Assembly: GCF_001792775.2 (NCBI RefSeq)
Contig: NZ_MLGE02000004.1
Coordinates: 1 to 64,000 of the forward strand
Source of the DNA: Staphylococcus pseudintermedius
Lineage (GTDB): Bacteria > Bacillota > Bacilli > Staphylococcales > Staphylococcaceae
Reading direction: 5' to 3'
Length of the DNA stretch: 64,000 bases
In this document: positions 8,303 through 20,323 of the stretch, one piece after another
How the letters are laid out: every line of letters starts with the position of its first letter
Numbering within the stretch: position 1 is the first letter of the stretch
The notes under the pieces: model-generated
Database searches by the model: none
The model's input: only the letters and a program-made list of their open reading frames with translations
Told to the model about the DNA's origin: nothing
Translations under genes and position numbers: made by a program

Positions 8303-9973
8303 TTATTTTTCAGCTGGTTGATGTTGACCATGTCTTGCTTCTTGAATTGCTTCTTCTAATTCTTGTTTATACACAGCTTTAACGTTAGCATCGTAACCAA
8401 GTAAGTCAGCCAATACATCAACAACAGTGTCTTTATGGCGAAGTACTGTATCGATATCGAAGTATAATGCGCCGATACGACGTACTAAAAAGTCAGTTGG
8501 TTTAACAACTAATTCGTTTTGTACACCATAGACTAGTTCAACATAAAGTTCTAATGGTAAACCTGTGTTTTGATGTTGTGCTGCTTGTGCAATTGCGAAT
8601 AAGTCATCTACGTTTGAACCATATTTCGTAGCAAGACGACGTGCTAAATCTGTATCTAAGTTCATCGCTTTTGCTGCTGCCACTTTATCTTCAATAAATT
8701 GTTCGAAGTTTGCGCTACCACCTACATCACCACCAGAAATTGGGATATGTTTCGTGTCAACTTCTTTAAATTTTAATTTATATTCTTGTTTAAGACGTTT
8801 TTCAACTAAATCTACAATTTCAAGCGCCATGTGACGGTAACCTGTTAACTTACCACCTGCAATTGTAAGTAAGCCTGATTTACCTTCCCAGATTTCGTCT
8901 TTACGTGAAATTTCTGAAGGGTCTTTACCTTCTTCAAAAATAAGTGGTCGTACACCAGCCCATGTTGATTCGATATCTGCATCTGTAATATGAACTGTTG
9001 GGAACATGTAGTTAATCGCATCCACTAAATAATCACGGTCTTCTTGGTTAACAAGTGGTTTTGATTTGTCGTTGTTGTAGAATGTGTCAGTTGTTCCGAC
9101 ATATGCTTTACCTTCACGTGGAATCGCAAAAATCATACGACCGTCTTTTTCTGTATCAAAGTACACCGCTTGACGTAATGGGAATTTAGATTGATCGATA
9201 ACAACATGAACCCCTTTAGTTAAACGTAATTGTTTGTTGTTTTTAGAGTAGTCTGCACTGCGCACTTCGTCTACCCAAGGGCCTGTAGCGTTAACGACTT
9301 TTTTACCTTTAATTTCGAATGTTTCGTTACCAAGTCGATCCACGACAGCAACACCATTTACTTTTTCTTTATTGTCATATAAGAAGTTTGTCACTTTCGC
9401 GTAGTTCATAATGTCAGCGCCTTGTTCTGCCGCTTTTTTCATTACTTCGATTGTTAAACGTGCATCGTCAGTACGGTATTCCACATAGTAACCGCCACCT
9501 TTTAAGCCGTCTTGTTTTACAAGTGGTTCTTTAGCAGAAGTTTCTTTTTTGCTTAACATTTTTTTACGTTCGGATTTTTTAACACCAGCTAAACGGTCAT
9601 ACATTGCTAAACCAATAGAAGTTGAGAACTTACCGAAAGTACCACCTTTATGCATTGGCAATAACATCCATTCAGGTGTCGTTACGTGTGGTCCATTTTC
9701 ATATACAATCGCACGTTCTTTACCTGTTTCAGCTACTACGCCGACTTGCAATTGTTTTAAATAACGAAGTCCACCATGTACTAATTTTGTTGAACGGGAA
9801 CTTGTCCCTTGTGCAAAGTCTTGCATTTCCACTAATGCAACTTTCATACCTCTAGCAGTTGCGTCTAAAGCGATTCCTGCACCTGTAATGCCGCCCCCGA
9901 CAACGATCAGGTCATATGCTTCATTTTGCATACGTTTTTTAACCGTATCTCTTTTCAAAGTTGATAATCTCAT
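8303..9973 (-). CDS. glpD: Aerobic glycerol-3-phosphate dehydrogenase
   Basis: FAD-dependent enzyme on the inner face of the membrane. It oxidises glycerol-3-phosphate to dihydroxyacetone phosphate and passes electrons to quinone. The 556-residue protein has the FAD motif [18 protein letters not shown] near residue 22, [17 protein letters not shown] around residue 56 and the conserved [17 protein letters not shown] and [16 protein letters not shown] blocks. The ATG has a strong GGAGGCG upstream. It is the last gene of the glpF-glpK-glpD series but has its own leader hairpin, suggesting GlpP antitermination of glpD separately from glpFK. Confidence 0.97.
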   Translation of the reverse strand: MRLSTLKRDTVKKRMQNEAYDLIVVGGGITGAGIALDATARGMKVALVEMQDFAQGTSSRSTKLVHGGLRYLKQLQVGVVAETGKERAIVYENGPHVTTPEWMLLPMHKGGTFGKFSTSIGLAMYDRLAGVKKSERKKMLSKKETSAKEPLVKQDGLKGGGYYVEYRTDDARLTIEVMKKAAEQGADIMNYAKVTNFLYDNKEKVNGVAVVDRLGNETFEIKGKKVVNATGPWVDEVRSADYSKNNKQLRLTKGVHVVIDQSKFPLRQAVYFDTEKDGRMIFAIPREGKAYVGTTDTFYNNDKSKPLVNQEDRDYLVDAINYMFPTVHITDADIESTWAGVRPLIFEEGKDPSEISRKDEIWEGKSGLLTIAGGKLTGYRHMALEIVDLVEKRLKQEYKLKFKEVDTKHIPISGGDVGGSANFEQFIEDKVAAAKAMNLDTDLARRLATKYGSNVDDLFAIAQAAQHQNTGLPLELYVELVYGVQNELVVKPTDFLVRRIGALYFDIDTVLRHKDTVVDVLADLLGYDANVKAVYKQELEEAIQEARHGQHQPAEK

Positions 9974-10000
9974 ATACTTTCGCCTCCTAATTTCATAAAA

Positions 10001-10053
10001 AAGAGAGACTCCGCCTACATACTTTCATCAAGTTGTACGAACAAAGTCTCTCA
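10001..10053 (-). promoter_or_regulatory. Leader hairpin of glpD, probable GlpP antitermination site
   Basis: On the minus strand GTGAGAGACTTTG (10041-10053) pairs with CGGAGTCTCTC (10003-10012), directly followed by TTTTTTATG. The result is a terminator-like hairpin 30 bases before the glpD start. B. subtilis GlpP prevents termination at such inverted repeats in glp leaders when glycerol-3-phosphate is present. The same GAGACT core recurs in the glpF leader, and glpP itself is nearby. Confidence 0.7.
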
Positions 10054-10099
10054 CTATCTCGCGTGAAGTTATTAACTTAACTCAAGTATATCACACGAC

Positions 10100-11635
<1,536 letters not shown>

Positions 11636-11808
11636 TCATTATTAACTTGTTATATGTCATTCATGATGTGTTTTTCAGTAAAAGTTCTTTATATATTTAG
11701 CCGTTATCAGTCCTTCTTTAAACATTCGGCTCTGTGTCAATTGATCACATCATCGTATGCTTCATTTTAACATCTCATAAGGCACACGGTTGTTTCTCAA
11801 TTCCACAA

Positions 11809-11860
11809 GAATGACCAGGTCTCCATCAATAATCGAAAAGCGATAGAAACCTCGTCATTC
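11809..11860 (-). other. Inverted repeat in the glpF-glpK intergenic region
   Basis: GAATGACCAGGT (11809-11820) and ACCTCGTCATTC (11849-11860) form a near-perfect 12-base stem. There is no good T-tract on the minus strand, so it is more likely an mRNA stability or processing structure, or a weak attenuator, than a full terminator. The remaining 200 bases before glpK show nothing I recognise. Confidence 0.4.
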
Positions 11861-11897
11861 CAATTCTTTCTAAATCATTTTGAAATGTTGCATTGCG

Positions 11898-12713
11898 TTA
11901 AATTTTAGCAATTTCGTCTTTAGGTGCTTTTTTATTCATAGCGACACCTAATAACAATGTTAGAACTAAAGCAATCAATGTTACGATTGTCCATACATCA
12001 AAAATACCTTTAAATGCCAGGCGATAAAGAACAGCACCTAACATACCACCTACCATTGGTCCAAGAATAGGTACAATCGCATAACCCCAACCGCTACCGC
12101 CTTTACCAGTGATTGGCAAGATGGCATGTGCAATACGAGGACCTAAGTCACGTGCAGGGTTAATCGCATAACCCGTTGTACCACCTAAACTTAGACCAAT
12201 CGCAACAATCAACGCACCTACAATAAGTGGGTTTAAACCGTCAGTAAATTTATTGGCACCAATGTATAATAAGCCAGAAGTTAATACCGCTGTACCGATA
12301 ATTTCAGAAATAAAGTTTGCTGTGTAGTTTTTTAAAGCTGGTCCTGTAGCGAAAACACCTAATTTTGTCGCTTTATCTTCAGTTGCGCGCCAATGTGGTA
12401 AATACATTAACCAAGTGAGCATCCCGCCGAACACACCCCCGATTAATTGTGCAATGATATATCCTGGTACTTGTGCCCATGCAAAGTCACCGTTCATGGC
12501 TAACGCTAATGTTACAGCAGGGTTTAAGTGCGCGCCAGAAATTTGCCCAACAGCATACACGCCTAAAGTTACACCAAGCCCCCATCCAACAGTGATGACA
12601 ATCCAATCTGCACCGTTACCATTTGTTTTTTTCAAAGCGACGTTTGCAACAACACCGCCACCCATGAGTAAGAGCAATGCTGTTCCGATAAATTCGGCTA
12701 AATAGACGTTCAT
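11898..12713 (-). CDS. glpF: Glycerol uptake facilitator (aquaglyceroporin)
   Basis: MIP-family channel that lets glycerol diffuse across the membrane. The 271-residue protein has six predicted membrane segments and the two hallmark NPA half-helix motifs, SGAHLNPAVTLALAM around residue 60 and TGYAINPARDLGPRI around residue 182. The arginine after the second NPA and the aspartate in PARDLG are typical of glycerol- rather than water-selective channels. The ATG has GGGAGG upstream. First gene of the glpF-glpK-glpD series, preceded by a GlpP-type leader and a promoter overlapped by a cre-like site. Confidence 0.96.
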   Translation of the reverse strand: MNVYLAEFIGTALLLLMGGGVVANVALKKTNGNGADWIVITVGWGLGVTLGVYAVGQISGAHLNPAVTLALAMNGDFAWAQVPGYIIAQLIGGVFGGMLTWLMYLPHWRATEDKATKLGVFATGPALKNYTANFISEIIGTAVLTSGLLYIGANKFTDGLNPLIVGALIVAIGLSLGGTTGYAINPARDLGPRIAHAILPITGKGGSGWGYAIVPILGPMVGGMLGAVLYRLAFKGIFDVWTIVTLIALVLTLLLGVAMNKKAPKDEIAKI

Positions 12714-12738
12714 TCTTTTTTCCTCCCTTTAAATAGAA

Positions 12739-12796
12739 AGAGACTCCAATCCGCATGAAAAAACATTCAAACGCGAGCAGAAGTCTCCTAGTCTCT
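12739..12796 (-). promoter_or_regulatory. Leader hairpin of glpF, probable GlpP antitermination site
   Basis: On the minus strand AGAGACTAGGAGACTT (12781-12796) faces GGAGTCTCTTTCT (about 12735-12747), giving alternative GAGACT/AGTCTC pairings just before the Shine-Dalgarno of glpF. It mirrors the glpD leader. GlpP control is inference from family knowledge and the matching motifs. Confidence 0.65.
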
Positions 12797-12818
12797 AGCT
12801 AAATATCAACTTGAGATA

Positions 12819-12847
12819 ATATTACAATGACGTGAAAGCGTTGTCAA
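12819..12847 (-). promoter_or_regulatory. glpF promoter overlapped by a CcpA cre-like site
   Basis: The minus strand has a consensus TTGACA (12842-12847), a 17-base spacer and TAATAT (12819-12824). The sequence TGAAAGCGTTGTCA at 12833-12846 on the plus strand matches the cre consensus TGWAARCGYTWNCW at all but one position and covers the -35 element. Carbon catabolite repression of glycerol uptake by CcpA is the likely meaning. Confidence 0.75.
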
Positions 12848-12951
12848 CACTCTAGAGCCTATTAACAAATTTATTAATATTTTTTATACTGTGACAATGT
12901 ACTTTCGCAATTATTTTTAGTTTTGATTTAAATGTGACAACGATTGAAGGT

Positions 12952-13980
12952 TTAATTCACTACCGCAGCTTCGTCAATACTTAACGATAACGTATCTGCT
13001 GATAATGTGGCTTGAACGCCATAAGGTAATGTACATTTCGGTTCGTTATGTCCAAAACTTGCATTACCTATAATAGGCAGTGTTTCTTGATGAAACTCTT
13101 TCATAATGAGACGGAGTTTGTCATGATACGCCTCTTGATGGACACCATTTTGAGGGCGTCCCAACACAATTCCAGAGACAACATCATAAATACCCATTAA
13201 GCCGAATGCACGTAATGTTTCCTCAAAACTCATAGGGTCCACTTGCACTTCTGACGTTTCCAAAAATAAAATCTTCCCTTTGAACTGTTCGAGCTCCGGA
13301 AAATAGGGTGTGCCTCTCAGTTTATCTAACGACTCGAAACATCCACCGATGAGCTGGCCTTGCACTGTACCATAACCGCTAATGTGGATATAATCACCAT
13401 TAGGCATCTTTTCACGTGCAATATGACGCTTGTCTTCCTCCCAACGCAATCCGAACACGCGCACCTCATCAGAAGTCGGAATATTGCCAATCGGTTGTGT
13501 GTCGCCTATCGCCGAAAATAGATGATCTACTGTATATGCATCCAATTCAACATTTTCTGCAAAATCAGTGAGTAATGCCGGTCCATAAAAAGAGGTAATC
13601 CCCAGTTTGTACATGTGTAAATGAAGAGGTGTAATGTCGGAATAACCGATGAAAATTTTGGGATGTTGACGTATCACTTCATCGTCTAAAAACGGAATAA
13701 TGCGCACCGACTCATAACCACCAATTGTACATAAAATCGCTTGTACTTCAGAATCAACAAATGCCGCTGTAAGTATTTCGGCCCGTTCTTTCGGATGTTC
13801 AAAATTCCACGCGATGCCATTCAAACTATTATCCATCACTTTGACATGATAACCGAGTGTTTGAATATTCTCAATCCCTTGTTCCGTCCGCCAACAAACT
13901 TGAGGTTCACCAGCCAATCCTGACGAAGGAGAAACAATCGCAATCGTATCCCCTTTTTTTAATTTCTGCGGTTTTATCAT
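12952..13980 (-). CDS. LD-carboxypeptidase, S66 / MccF family
   Basis: Serine peptidase family that removes the terminal D-alanine from muropeptides (LdcA) or hydrolyses microcin C-like compounds (MccF). The 342-residue protein shows IAIVSPSS near the start, the nucleophile serine in FIGYSDITPLHLHM around residue 112, GGCFESLDKLRGTPYFP, the glutamate in FLETSE and the histidine in SFGHNEPKCTLPYG near the C terminus, completing a Ser-Glu-His triad. The ATG at 13980 is preferred over an adjacent GTG. It has no signal peptide, so it acts in the cytoplasm. It sits between glpP and glpF, a position where I recall no such gene in S. aureus. Confidence 0.88.
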   Translation of the reverse strand: MIKPQKLKKGDTIAIVSPSSGLAGEPQVCWRTEQGIENIQTLGYHVKVMDNSLNGIAWNFEHPKERAEILTAAFVDSEVQAILCTIGGYESVRIIPFLDDEVIRQHPKIFIGYSDITPLHLHMYKLGITSFYGPALLTDFAENVELDAYTVDHLFSAIGDTQPIGNIPTSDEVRVFGLRWEEDKRHIAREKMPNGDYIHISGYGTVQGQLIGGCFESLDKLRGTPYFPELEQFKGKILFLETSEVQVDPMSFEETLRAFGLMGIYDVVSGIVLGRPQNGVHQEAYHDKLRLIMKEFHQETLPIIGNASFGHNEPKCTLPYGVQATLSADTLSLSIDEAAVVN

Positions 13981-14007
13981 CACAATTCCCCCTTGTTTTT
14001 ATGACAT

Positions 14008-14541
14008 TTACCATAATGATTTATCGCTTGTCGTAATGTAAGCAGCGCCACTACTGACAGCACGTTCAACTTCTTCTGGCGTGTTAATTAAGCCGCCTGC
14101 AATAACGGGTGTCCCTGTTTTTTGGTGAATCTCTTGAATCACTTTATCTGCAATACCCGGCAACACTTCGACATAGTCCGGTTCAATCCGCTGAATCAGT
14201 TCGATACTGCGCTCTAATGCGTGACTATCAATAATAAACACACGAAAAATTGTTACAACACCTAATGCTTTTGCCTTTTTAATCACTTTTGTTTTTGTCG
14301 ACACAATACCACGTGGACGATAAGTTTGGATAATATATTCACAAGCATGTTCGTCATGACTCATACCTTTAATTAAATCGATATGCATAAACGGTTTTAA
14401 CTCATATTGGCTAATTAATTTCATGATGCCATTGAGATGTCCGATATGCGTATCGAGTAGGACACACGTTTCATAATCTGTTTTCAATAACTTTTCTAAA
14501 TCTTTTGTTGATCGTATGGCTGGTAAAATATGTGGCTTCAT
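14008..14541 (-). CDS. glpP: Glycerol-3-phosphate-responsive antiterminator GlpP
   Basis: RNA-binding antiterminator that, with glycerol-3-phosphate bound, prevents termination in glp leaders and stabilises glpD mRNA in B. subtilis. The 177-residue protein has the family's TIM-barrel-like blocks: VLLDTHIGHLNGIM, PFMHIDLIKGMS around residue 52, GIVSTKTKVIKKAKALG, and the phosphate-binding-like VLPGIADKVI and TPVIAGGLINTPEEV. It follows mutL by 11 bases, so it is probably transcribed from mutS onward. Its targets are likely the two leader hairpins upstream of glpF and glpD. Confidence 0.93.
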   Translation of the reverse strand: MKPHILPAIRSTKDLEKLLKTDYETCVLLDTHIGHLNGIMKLISQYELKPFMHIDLIKGMSHDEHACEYIIQTYRPRGIVSTKTKVIKKAKALGVVTIFRVFIIDSHALERSIELIQRIEPDYVEVLPGIADKVIQEIHQKTGTPVIAGGLINTPEEVERAVSSGAAYITTSDKSLW

Positions 14542-14552
14542 GATGCCCTCCT

Positions 14553-16493
14553 TTATTGAATCCGTTTAAATAACCGCTCTAATTCATAATTTGAAAAATT
14601 GATAATGACCGGTCTGCCATGTGGGCAAGTGAACGGATCTTCCATTTCGCCTAATTGATCGATTAAGTCTGCCATTTCGTTTGGTTTAAGGTAGTGATTA
14701 GCTTTAATCGATCTTTTACAACTCATCATAATCGCTGCTTCCTCTCTAAACTTCGCAATGTCGACCTTTTTATGACGAATGACATACTCGATCATGTCTT
14801 TAATCATCTCTTCGACGTTTTCTTGTGGGAACCATACAGGATAACTGTCTACAATGTAATCATGACCGCCGAATGGTTCTAAAAAGATGCCTGCTTCTCG
14901 TAACGGGTCAAGGTGTTGCTCAATAATCAGTTGCTCATCTTTCGTAAAGTTAAACGTTAATGGAATGAGCAAACTTTGGTTTTCATTGTTGACTTCACCA
15001 ATTTTATCTCGATAATATTCATATTTAATCCGCTCTTGTGCTGCATGTTGGTCAATCAAATACATCCCTTCATCGTTTTGTGCAATAATATAGGTGCCAT
15101 GAACTTGACCTACCACTTCCATGTAGGGCACACGTCGCTTTGGTTTGTCGGATGGTTGTGGATGATTTTGTTGTATTTCAGAAACGGTTGCTCCGTCTGA
15201 ACTGTCGTCAGTCGAGTTCACTTCATTTATAGGTGATGGCGCCTCCACCATATCATTTAACAATGCACGTTGACGTTCAGCGTAATCATCGTTTGTTTCT
15301 GATGTTGTTGGTGTTTTAGCCGTGTCTGACGGTTCTGTTACATCTGTGTATGGTGCGGGTTCTTCGTCAATCGTCATTTCTTTGTTTGAATGCGATGTCT
15401 GTGTTTGTGCTGCTTGTATTTGATCAAATGCCATTTTTTGTTGTTCAAATTGGTTTAGCACTTTTTTCGGCTCATATTTTGATTTTAAATCATTTTTCGG
15501 AATGAGCAATTGGTCTTTAAACGCTTCACGAATTTTCGCTACAATTAAATCAAACAACTGATCTTCTTTCGACAACCTTACTTCTAATTTCGTCGGATGC
15601 ACATTCACATCAACTAAAACCGGGTCCATTTCAATATTTAAATAGACTATTGGATAACGGCCAATCATCATTAATGTGTGATAGCCTTCTTGTACCGCTT
15701 TGTTTAACAAAAAGTTTTTAATATAGCGCCCATTAATGAACAATGAAATGTAATGACGGTTACTTCTTGAATGTTCCGGTTTTGCGACATAACCTGTTAA
15801 ATGATAGTCACTCGTATCTCCTTCAATGCGAATTAAATCACGCGCGACTTTCATGCCGTAGATTTCAGCCATCACTTCATTCGTGCGTCCTGAACCATTC
15901 GTCTGTAAAATCTTCTTCCCATCATTCGATAAGGCAATACGAATGTCTGGATGACTCATGGCCATACGGTTGACAATATCTGTAATTTTGCCTAGTTCCG
16001 TATATAAACTTTTAATATATTTTAAGCGTGCTGGCGTATTATAAAATAGTGCATCTACACGAATGTCAGTCCCTTTTCGCGCTTTGGCAGGCTTTTCAGA
16101 AACGATTTCGCCCTCTTCAGCATACACTTCATAACCGGCCACACCATCCGTGGATGTTTGTAGCGTCACCTTAGCGACAGAAGCAATACTCGCCAGTGCC
16201 TCACCACGAAAACCTAAAGTACGAATATGGAACAGGTCATCATCTTCTACTAATTTACTCGTCGCATGCCGATGAAATACAAGACCTAGATCATCTTGTA
16301 AAATACCCGAGCCGTTATCGACCACACGAATGGAGGCAATTCCTGATTCCATCACTTCAATATTAATTTCAGTCGCACCCGCATCTATACTATTTTCTAA
16401 CAGCTCTTTTACGACAGAACTTGGACGTTCGACCACTTCACCGGCTGCAATTTTATTTGCTAATGAGGTGTGTAACGTTTTAATTTTACCCAT
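14553..16493 (-). CDS. mutL: DNA mismatch repair protein MutL
   Basis: GHKL ATPase and endonuclease that links MutS mismatch recognition to strand removal. The 646-residue protein has an N-terminal ATPase with [26 protein letters not shown] and [12 protein letters not shown], then an acidic Ser/Thr-rich linker from about residue 340 to 440. The C-terminal domain has the endonuclease signature [12 protein letters not shown] (DQHAx2Ex4E), ACKR-like [14 protein letters not shown] and CPHGRP, so nicking activity is expected as in organisms without MutH. It lies 14 bases after mutS in a mutS-mutL-glpP unit. Confidence 0.97.
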   Translation of the reverse strand: MGKIKTLHTSLANKIAAGEVVERPSSVVKELLENSIDAGATEINIEVMESGIASIRVVDNGSGILQDDLGLVFHRHATSKLVEDDDLFHIRTLGFRGEALASIASVAKVTLQTSTDGVAGYEVYAEEGEIVSEKPAKARKGTDIRVDALFYNTPARLKYIKSLYTELGKITDIVNRMAMSHPDIRIALSNDGKKILQTNGSGRTNEVMAEIYGMKVARDLIRIEGDTSDYHLTGYVAKPEHSRSNRHYISLFINGRYIKNFLLNKAVQEGYHTLMMIGRYPIVYLNIEMDPVLVDVNVHPTKLEVRLSKEDQLFDLIVAKIREAFKDQLLIPKNDLKSKYEPKKVLNQFEQQKMAFDQIQAAQTQTSHSNKEMTIDEEPAPYTDVTEPSDTAKTPTTSETNDDYAERQRALLNDMVEAPSPINEVNSTDDSSDGATVSEIQQNHPQPSDKPKRRVPYMEVVGQVHGTYIIAQNDEGMYLIDQHAAQERIKYEYYRDKIGEVNNENQSLLIPLTFNFTKDEQLIIEQHLDPLREAGIFLEPFGGHDYIVDSYPVWFPQENVEEMIKDMIEYVIRHKKVDIAKFREEAAIMMSCKRSIKANHYLKPNEMADLIDQLGEMEDPFTCPHGRPVIINFSNYELERLFKRIQ

Positions 16494-16507
16494 AAGCTCT
16501 TCACCTT

Positions 16508-19105
16508 CTATTGTAATCTATTTTGGAGTTCGCTTAATTTCACTAATGCTTCAATCGGTGTCATTTGAGAGAGATTCAGTTGCTTAATTTCGAACTCAAT
16601 TTCACTTACTTCCGCTTCAGACATAAATAAATCAAACGTCGGCTGTTCAAATTGTGGCGGCTCTTCAGCAACAGTCGATGCTTTTACACTTGTCGGGCTG
16701 ACCGAATTTTGGTCCACGGTCGATGTATACATCACTTGTGCTTTTTCATGCGCTTCAAACGTATCCAAAATCACTTGTGCACGTGCAATGACTTGTTCTG
16801 GTAAGTCTGCGAGTTGTGCAACTTGAATGCCGTAACTATTCGCAACTGCACCGTCTTTCACTTTATGCAAGAAAATGAGTTCACCTTGATATTCATCCGC
16901 CGCCACGTGTACATTTTTCAAGCTTGGCAAATGTTGTTCAAGCTCTGTCAATTCATGATAATGCGTTGAAAATAACGTCTTTGCTTGTGACGTTTCTGCA
17001 ACATATTCAATCATCGCTTGTGCGAGTGCTAAGCCGTCATATGTTGAAGTGCCACGTCCAATTTCATCAAAAATGATTAAACTGTCAGCCGTCGCATATT
17101 TTAATGCTTTTTGTGCTTCTAACATTTCGACCATAAACGTACTTTTACCAGATACTAAATCATCGGCCGCACCGATACGTGTAAAAATTTGATCGAAAAT
17201 CGGTAACGTTGCGGATTGACAAGGAACAAAAGCGCCCATCTGTGCCATAATACTAATAATCGCCACTTGACGCATATACGTTGATTTACCTGACATATTC
17301 GGTCCAGTAATTAAATAAATGAACTGCTCTGTATTTAATAGACAATCATTCGGCACATAATCATTATAGTCCATCACACGTTCAACAACCGGATGACGAG
17401 AGTCGACTAACTTTAACGTTTTATCTTCACTAAATTGTGGTCGCACGTAATTATACTGTTGCGCAATTTCTGCAAAACTTTGTAAACAGTCAATTTCTGA
17501 AATGATTTTTGCTTGTTGTTGCAAACGTTCAATATACGTTTTTACCTGTTCACGTAACGCCACGAACAATTGATACTCGAGTTCAATCGATTTGTCTTGC
17601 GCACCGAGAATAATTGCTTCTTTTTCTTTCAATTCATCCGTAATGAAACGCTCTGCATTGGATAATGTTTGTTTTCGCTCATAACCAAATGCACTCGGAT
17701 CAAATTGTGATAAATTGGCACGTGTAACTTCGATATAATAACCGAATACTTTATTAAAACTAATTTTTAAAGATTTAATGCCTGTGCGTTCACGTTCTTG
17801 TGCTTGTAATTCTGCCAACCACTGTTTACCATTTTTCGAAGCATCCAAATATTGATCGAGTTCTTCATTAAATCCTGCTTTAAACAAACCGCCTTCTTTC
17901 ACTGAAAGCGGTGGTTCATCGACAAGACTGTCCGACAACACTTGCAGTAAGTCATCCAACGGTTCTAAAGCATTAAAGTGAGCAATAGCTTCATGTTCAA
18001 TTGATTGCAATAACGCTTTAATCGCTGGAATTTGTGCAATTGAATGTTTGAGTTGCACTAAATCTTTCGCATTGACATTTCCAAAACTGACACGACCGAC
18101 AAGTCTTTCAATGTCGTATACTTCCGTTAAATAGTCACGTAACGTGTCACGCTCAATGAAATAATGTAAAAATTGATCGACAGCATCATGTCGTTTCGCA
18201 ATTTCAGCTTGTTGAATAAGTGGACGATCAATCCACTGTTTCAACCTTCTTGCGCCCATAGGTGTTTTCGTCTTGTCCATTAACCAAAGTAACGTCCCTT
18301 TTTTCGACTTCAAACGAATACTTTCTGTTAACTCAAGATTACGTTTCGCATAGTAATCCATTTTCATATAATCGAGTGCCTTGTATTCAACAGCCGCTTC
18401 AATATGAGACATATCTCTTTTTTGCGTATCATAAATATAATCTAACACAATTTGTATCGCTTGATGCATTAAAGGATGTGACAAACTGTTCACAGAATAA
18501 TTTTGATCTGAGACTTGTTCAACGACAGTAATCGTTTCTGTAATCATATTCAGTTGACGTTGTAGCGTTTCTGATAATGGTTCAGTCACGACAATTTCAT
18601 TTGGGCGAATTGTCGTAATTTCATTAATAAGCGTACTTTCATCTTCAAAATGCGTCACCTTTAATTCTCCGGTGGACACATCACAATAACTTAGCGCATA
18701 ACCATCCGCCTTCACAAAACTTAAAATATAGTTGTTTTGTGTATCATCCACGCCACCTTTTTCCATCACTGTACCTGGCGTAATGATACGAACGACTTCA
18801 CGTTTCACCATCCCTTTCACTTGGCGCGGATCTTCCATTTGTTCACAAATCGCAACTTTATACCCATTCTGAATTAACGTTTCAATATAACTATCTGCAG
18901 AATGATAAGGCACACCCGCCATTGGAATCGGATTATCTTTTTTAGCGTCGCGTTTCGTCAATGTAATTTCAAGCACACGAGACGCCGTAATCGCATCGTC
19001 ATAAAACATCTCATAAAAATCACCAAGTCTAAAAAACAGTAAAGCATCTTGATGTTGTGCTTTAATACTCAAGTATTGCTTCATCATTGGCGTGACATTT
19101 GACAT
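16508..19105 (-). CDS. mutS: DNA mismatch repair protein MutS
   Basis: Recognises mismatches and small loops and recruits MutL. The 865-residue protein has the N-terminal mismatch-binding domain with the Phe-X-Glu motif ([12 protein letters not shown], residues about 27-38), connector and lever domains, and the C-terminal ATPase with Walker [13 protein letters not shown] around residue 602, [18 protein letters not shown] and [13 protein letters not shown] short C-terminal region (about residues 790-860) likely mediates dimer or tetramer contacts and clamp binding. The ATG has AAAGGAATGTGAG upstream. It heads mutS-mutL-glpP. Confidence 0.97.
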   Translation of the reverse strand: MSNVTPMMKQYLSIKAQHQDALLFFRLGDFYEMFYDDAITASRVLEITLTKRDAKKDNPIPMAGVPYHSADSYIETLIQNGYKVAICEQMEDPRQVKGMVKREVVRIITPGTVMEKGGVDDTQNNYILSFVKADGYALSYCDVSTGELKVTHFEDESTLINEITTIRPNEIVVTEPLSETLQRQLNMITETITVVEQVSDQNYSVNSLSHPLMHQAIQIVLDYIYDTQKRDMSHIEAAVEYKALDYMKMDYYAKRNLELTESIRLKSKKGTLLWLMDKTKTPMGARRLKQWIDRPLIQQAEIAKRHDAVDQFLHYFIERDTLRDYLTEVYDIERLVGRVSFGNVNAKDLVQLKHSIAQIPAIKALLQSIEHEAIAHFNALEPLDDLLQVLSDSLVDEPPLSVKEGGLFKAGFNEELDQYLDASKNGKQWLAELQAQERERTGIKSLKISFNKVFGYYIEVTRANLSQFDPSAFGYERKQTLSNAERFITDELKEKEAIILGAQDKSIELEYQLFVALREQVKTYIERLQQQAKIISEIDCLQSFAEIAQQYNYVRPQFSEDKTLKLVDSRHPVVERVMDYNDYVPNDCLLNTEQFIYLITGPNMSGKSTYMRQVAIISIMAQMGAFVPCQSATLPIFDQIFTRIGAADDLVSGKSTFMVEMLEAQKALKYATADSLIIFDEIGRGTSTYDGLALAQAMIEYVAETSQAKTLFSTHYHELTELEQHLPSLKNVHVAADEYQGELIFLHKVKDGAVANSYGIQVAQLADLPEQVIARAQVILDTFEAHEKAQVMYTSTVDQNSVSPTSVKASTVAEEPPQFEQPTFDLFMSEAEVSEIEFEIKQLNLSQMTPIEALVKLSELQNRLQ

Positions 19106-19463
19106 ATATTTCTCACATTCCTTTATTTGAGTTTATGTAATACTTTGCTACAAAAGCAGCCCTCTATGTATGAATATTAATAATGATCATAAAAAACTTG
19201 CATTTCATCAAAAAAACAATTGATGGATCTCCGTTCTAGACCATTGAATCACTTTTAAGTAATCTAGCAGTGCTCATTTTCGTACCATTCAAAATCCGCT
19301 CAGACTTTAACTAAGTATTTGATTGCAAGAACCATACACGACTTCTGAGGGCCTAGTGTTTAAATCATATTATTGTCTCTTCATTTTTTGAGCGGTAGTT
19401 GTTTAACGCAGTAGCTGCCTGACTGCTCAATGCCTATGCTTTTGAGAAGTCGAGTCAGCCTAG

Positions 19464-19516
19464 CGGGGGAGTATGACGAAATCTTTGTTGCACGTCAGAT
19501 TTCTATACTGCTCCCG
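19464..19516. repeat. Intergenic hairpin repeat
   Basis: CGGGGGAGTAT...GAAATC at 19464-19482 pairs imperfectly with GATTTC...ATACTGCTCCCG ending at 19516. This is a staphylococcal intergenic repeat-like hairpin, with no T-tract on either side that would make it a clear terminator. Confidence 0.5.
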
Positions 19517-19651
19517 AAAATTTAATTTAGCGTCCTTCGAATGTAAACATCAATCAAGCCAAATTGAATTGACGCACAGCCCTTAGGAACGCGAGGCACG
19601 ATTCTGCAAACTGAAATAATGCAAGCTTAAAACCAACAAGCAAATTAAGCA

Positions 19652-19694
19652 TAAAAGGCTGAGAGTATAAACGCGTTGTTTAAGCCCCCAGCCC
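19652..19694 (-). terminator. Probable thiW terminator
   Basis: On the minus strand GGGGCTGGGGGCTTAAAC and GTTTATACTCTCAGCC can fold into an interrupted stem (GGCTG/CAGCC plus TTAAAC/GTTTA), followed by TTTTAT. It lies 65 bases after thiW. Confidence 0.5.
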
Positions 19695-19759
19695 CTCATC
19701 TTTCATGTGTTCTACTTCTAAGTCAATCCTACCCACACACTGCTTTCATCGTTCAATTG

Positions 19760-20269
19760 TTATTTTCGATACTTTCGATTTAAATCTAAATGCTTTAATA
19801 CGCCTCGTCGTTTCAACAAAATGAGCAACGCGTAACTTATGGATGCGCCGATCATGCTTGAAACGATAAACGCTGCCATTAAAGGCTTAATTAAAAAGTG
19901 ATCGACATTTAAAATCCAAGCGAGTGGAATACAAACTAAACTGCCAATAATTCCTGTGCCAATCACTTCACCAATAGCAGCGACAAACAGGTGTCGGTTC
20001 ACATAGTAAAATAAACTTCCGAGTAAGACCCCAATCATGCTTCCTGGAAAGGCAAATGGTGTACCCGTACCAAACATTACGCGTATGCACGACGATAAAA
20101 ATGCCTGCGCGAGTCCATACCATGGTCCAAGAATGACGACGCTGAGTACATTCACGAAATGCTGTACAGGTGCTGCTTTAATCGCCCCTAATGGTATGAC
20201 AATCACTGTGCTTAATACAACATTGACTGCAATAAAGAGAGCGGTCAGTGTTAGTTTACGTGTGTTCAA
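19760..20269 (-). CDS. thiW: ECF transporter S component ThiW
   Basis: Membrane substrate-binding subunit of an energy-coupling-factor transporter, predicted in this family to carry the thiazole precursor of thiamine. The 169-residue protein has about five hydrophobic segments and family blocks LTALFIAVNVVLSTVIVIPLG at the N terminus, APVQHFVNVLSVVILGPWYGLAQAF and FGTGTPFAFPGSMIGVLLG. It has no ATPase and would share the general EcfAAT module encoded elsewhere. I choose the TTG at 20269, eight bases after GGAGAG; a GTG at 20278 sits only two bases from it. No TPP riboswitch is visible in the 54 bases upstream, so regulation is unclear. Confidence 0.82.
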   Translation of the reverse strand: MNTRKLTLTALFIAVNVVLSTVIVIPLGAIKAAPVQHFVNVLSVVILGPWYGLAQAFLSSCIRVMFGTGTPFAFPGSMIGVLLGSLFYYVNRHLFVAAIGEVIGTGIIGSLVCIPLAWILNVDHFLIKPLMAAFIVSSMIGASISYALLILLKRRGVLKHLDLNRKYRK

Positions 20270-20323
20270 ACTTATCACTCTCCGACAGAGCTGAGGGCAA
20301 TTTATCCACTCTATCCACTTATA

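Larger units (their letters stand above)
19106..19759. other. 654-base intergenic region with hairpin repeats
   Basis: Between mutS and thiW. No ORF was recognised. It contains the promoter side of mutS, short inverted motifs (CAGTAGCTGCCTGACTGC and GAGTCAGCCTAGCG around 19407-19465), a strong hairpin at 19464-19516 and the thiW terminator at 19652-19694. The composition looks like accumulated intergenic repeat DNA of the type common in staphylococci. Confidence 0.5.

Noticed and set aside
19655..19668. GGCTGAGAG motif resembling part of a TPP riboswitch
   Set aside because: It lacks the flanking GGGGTGC and the second conserved half, points away from thiW and is part of a terminator stem.
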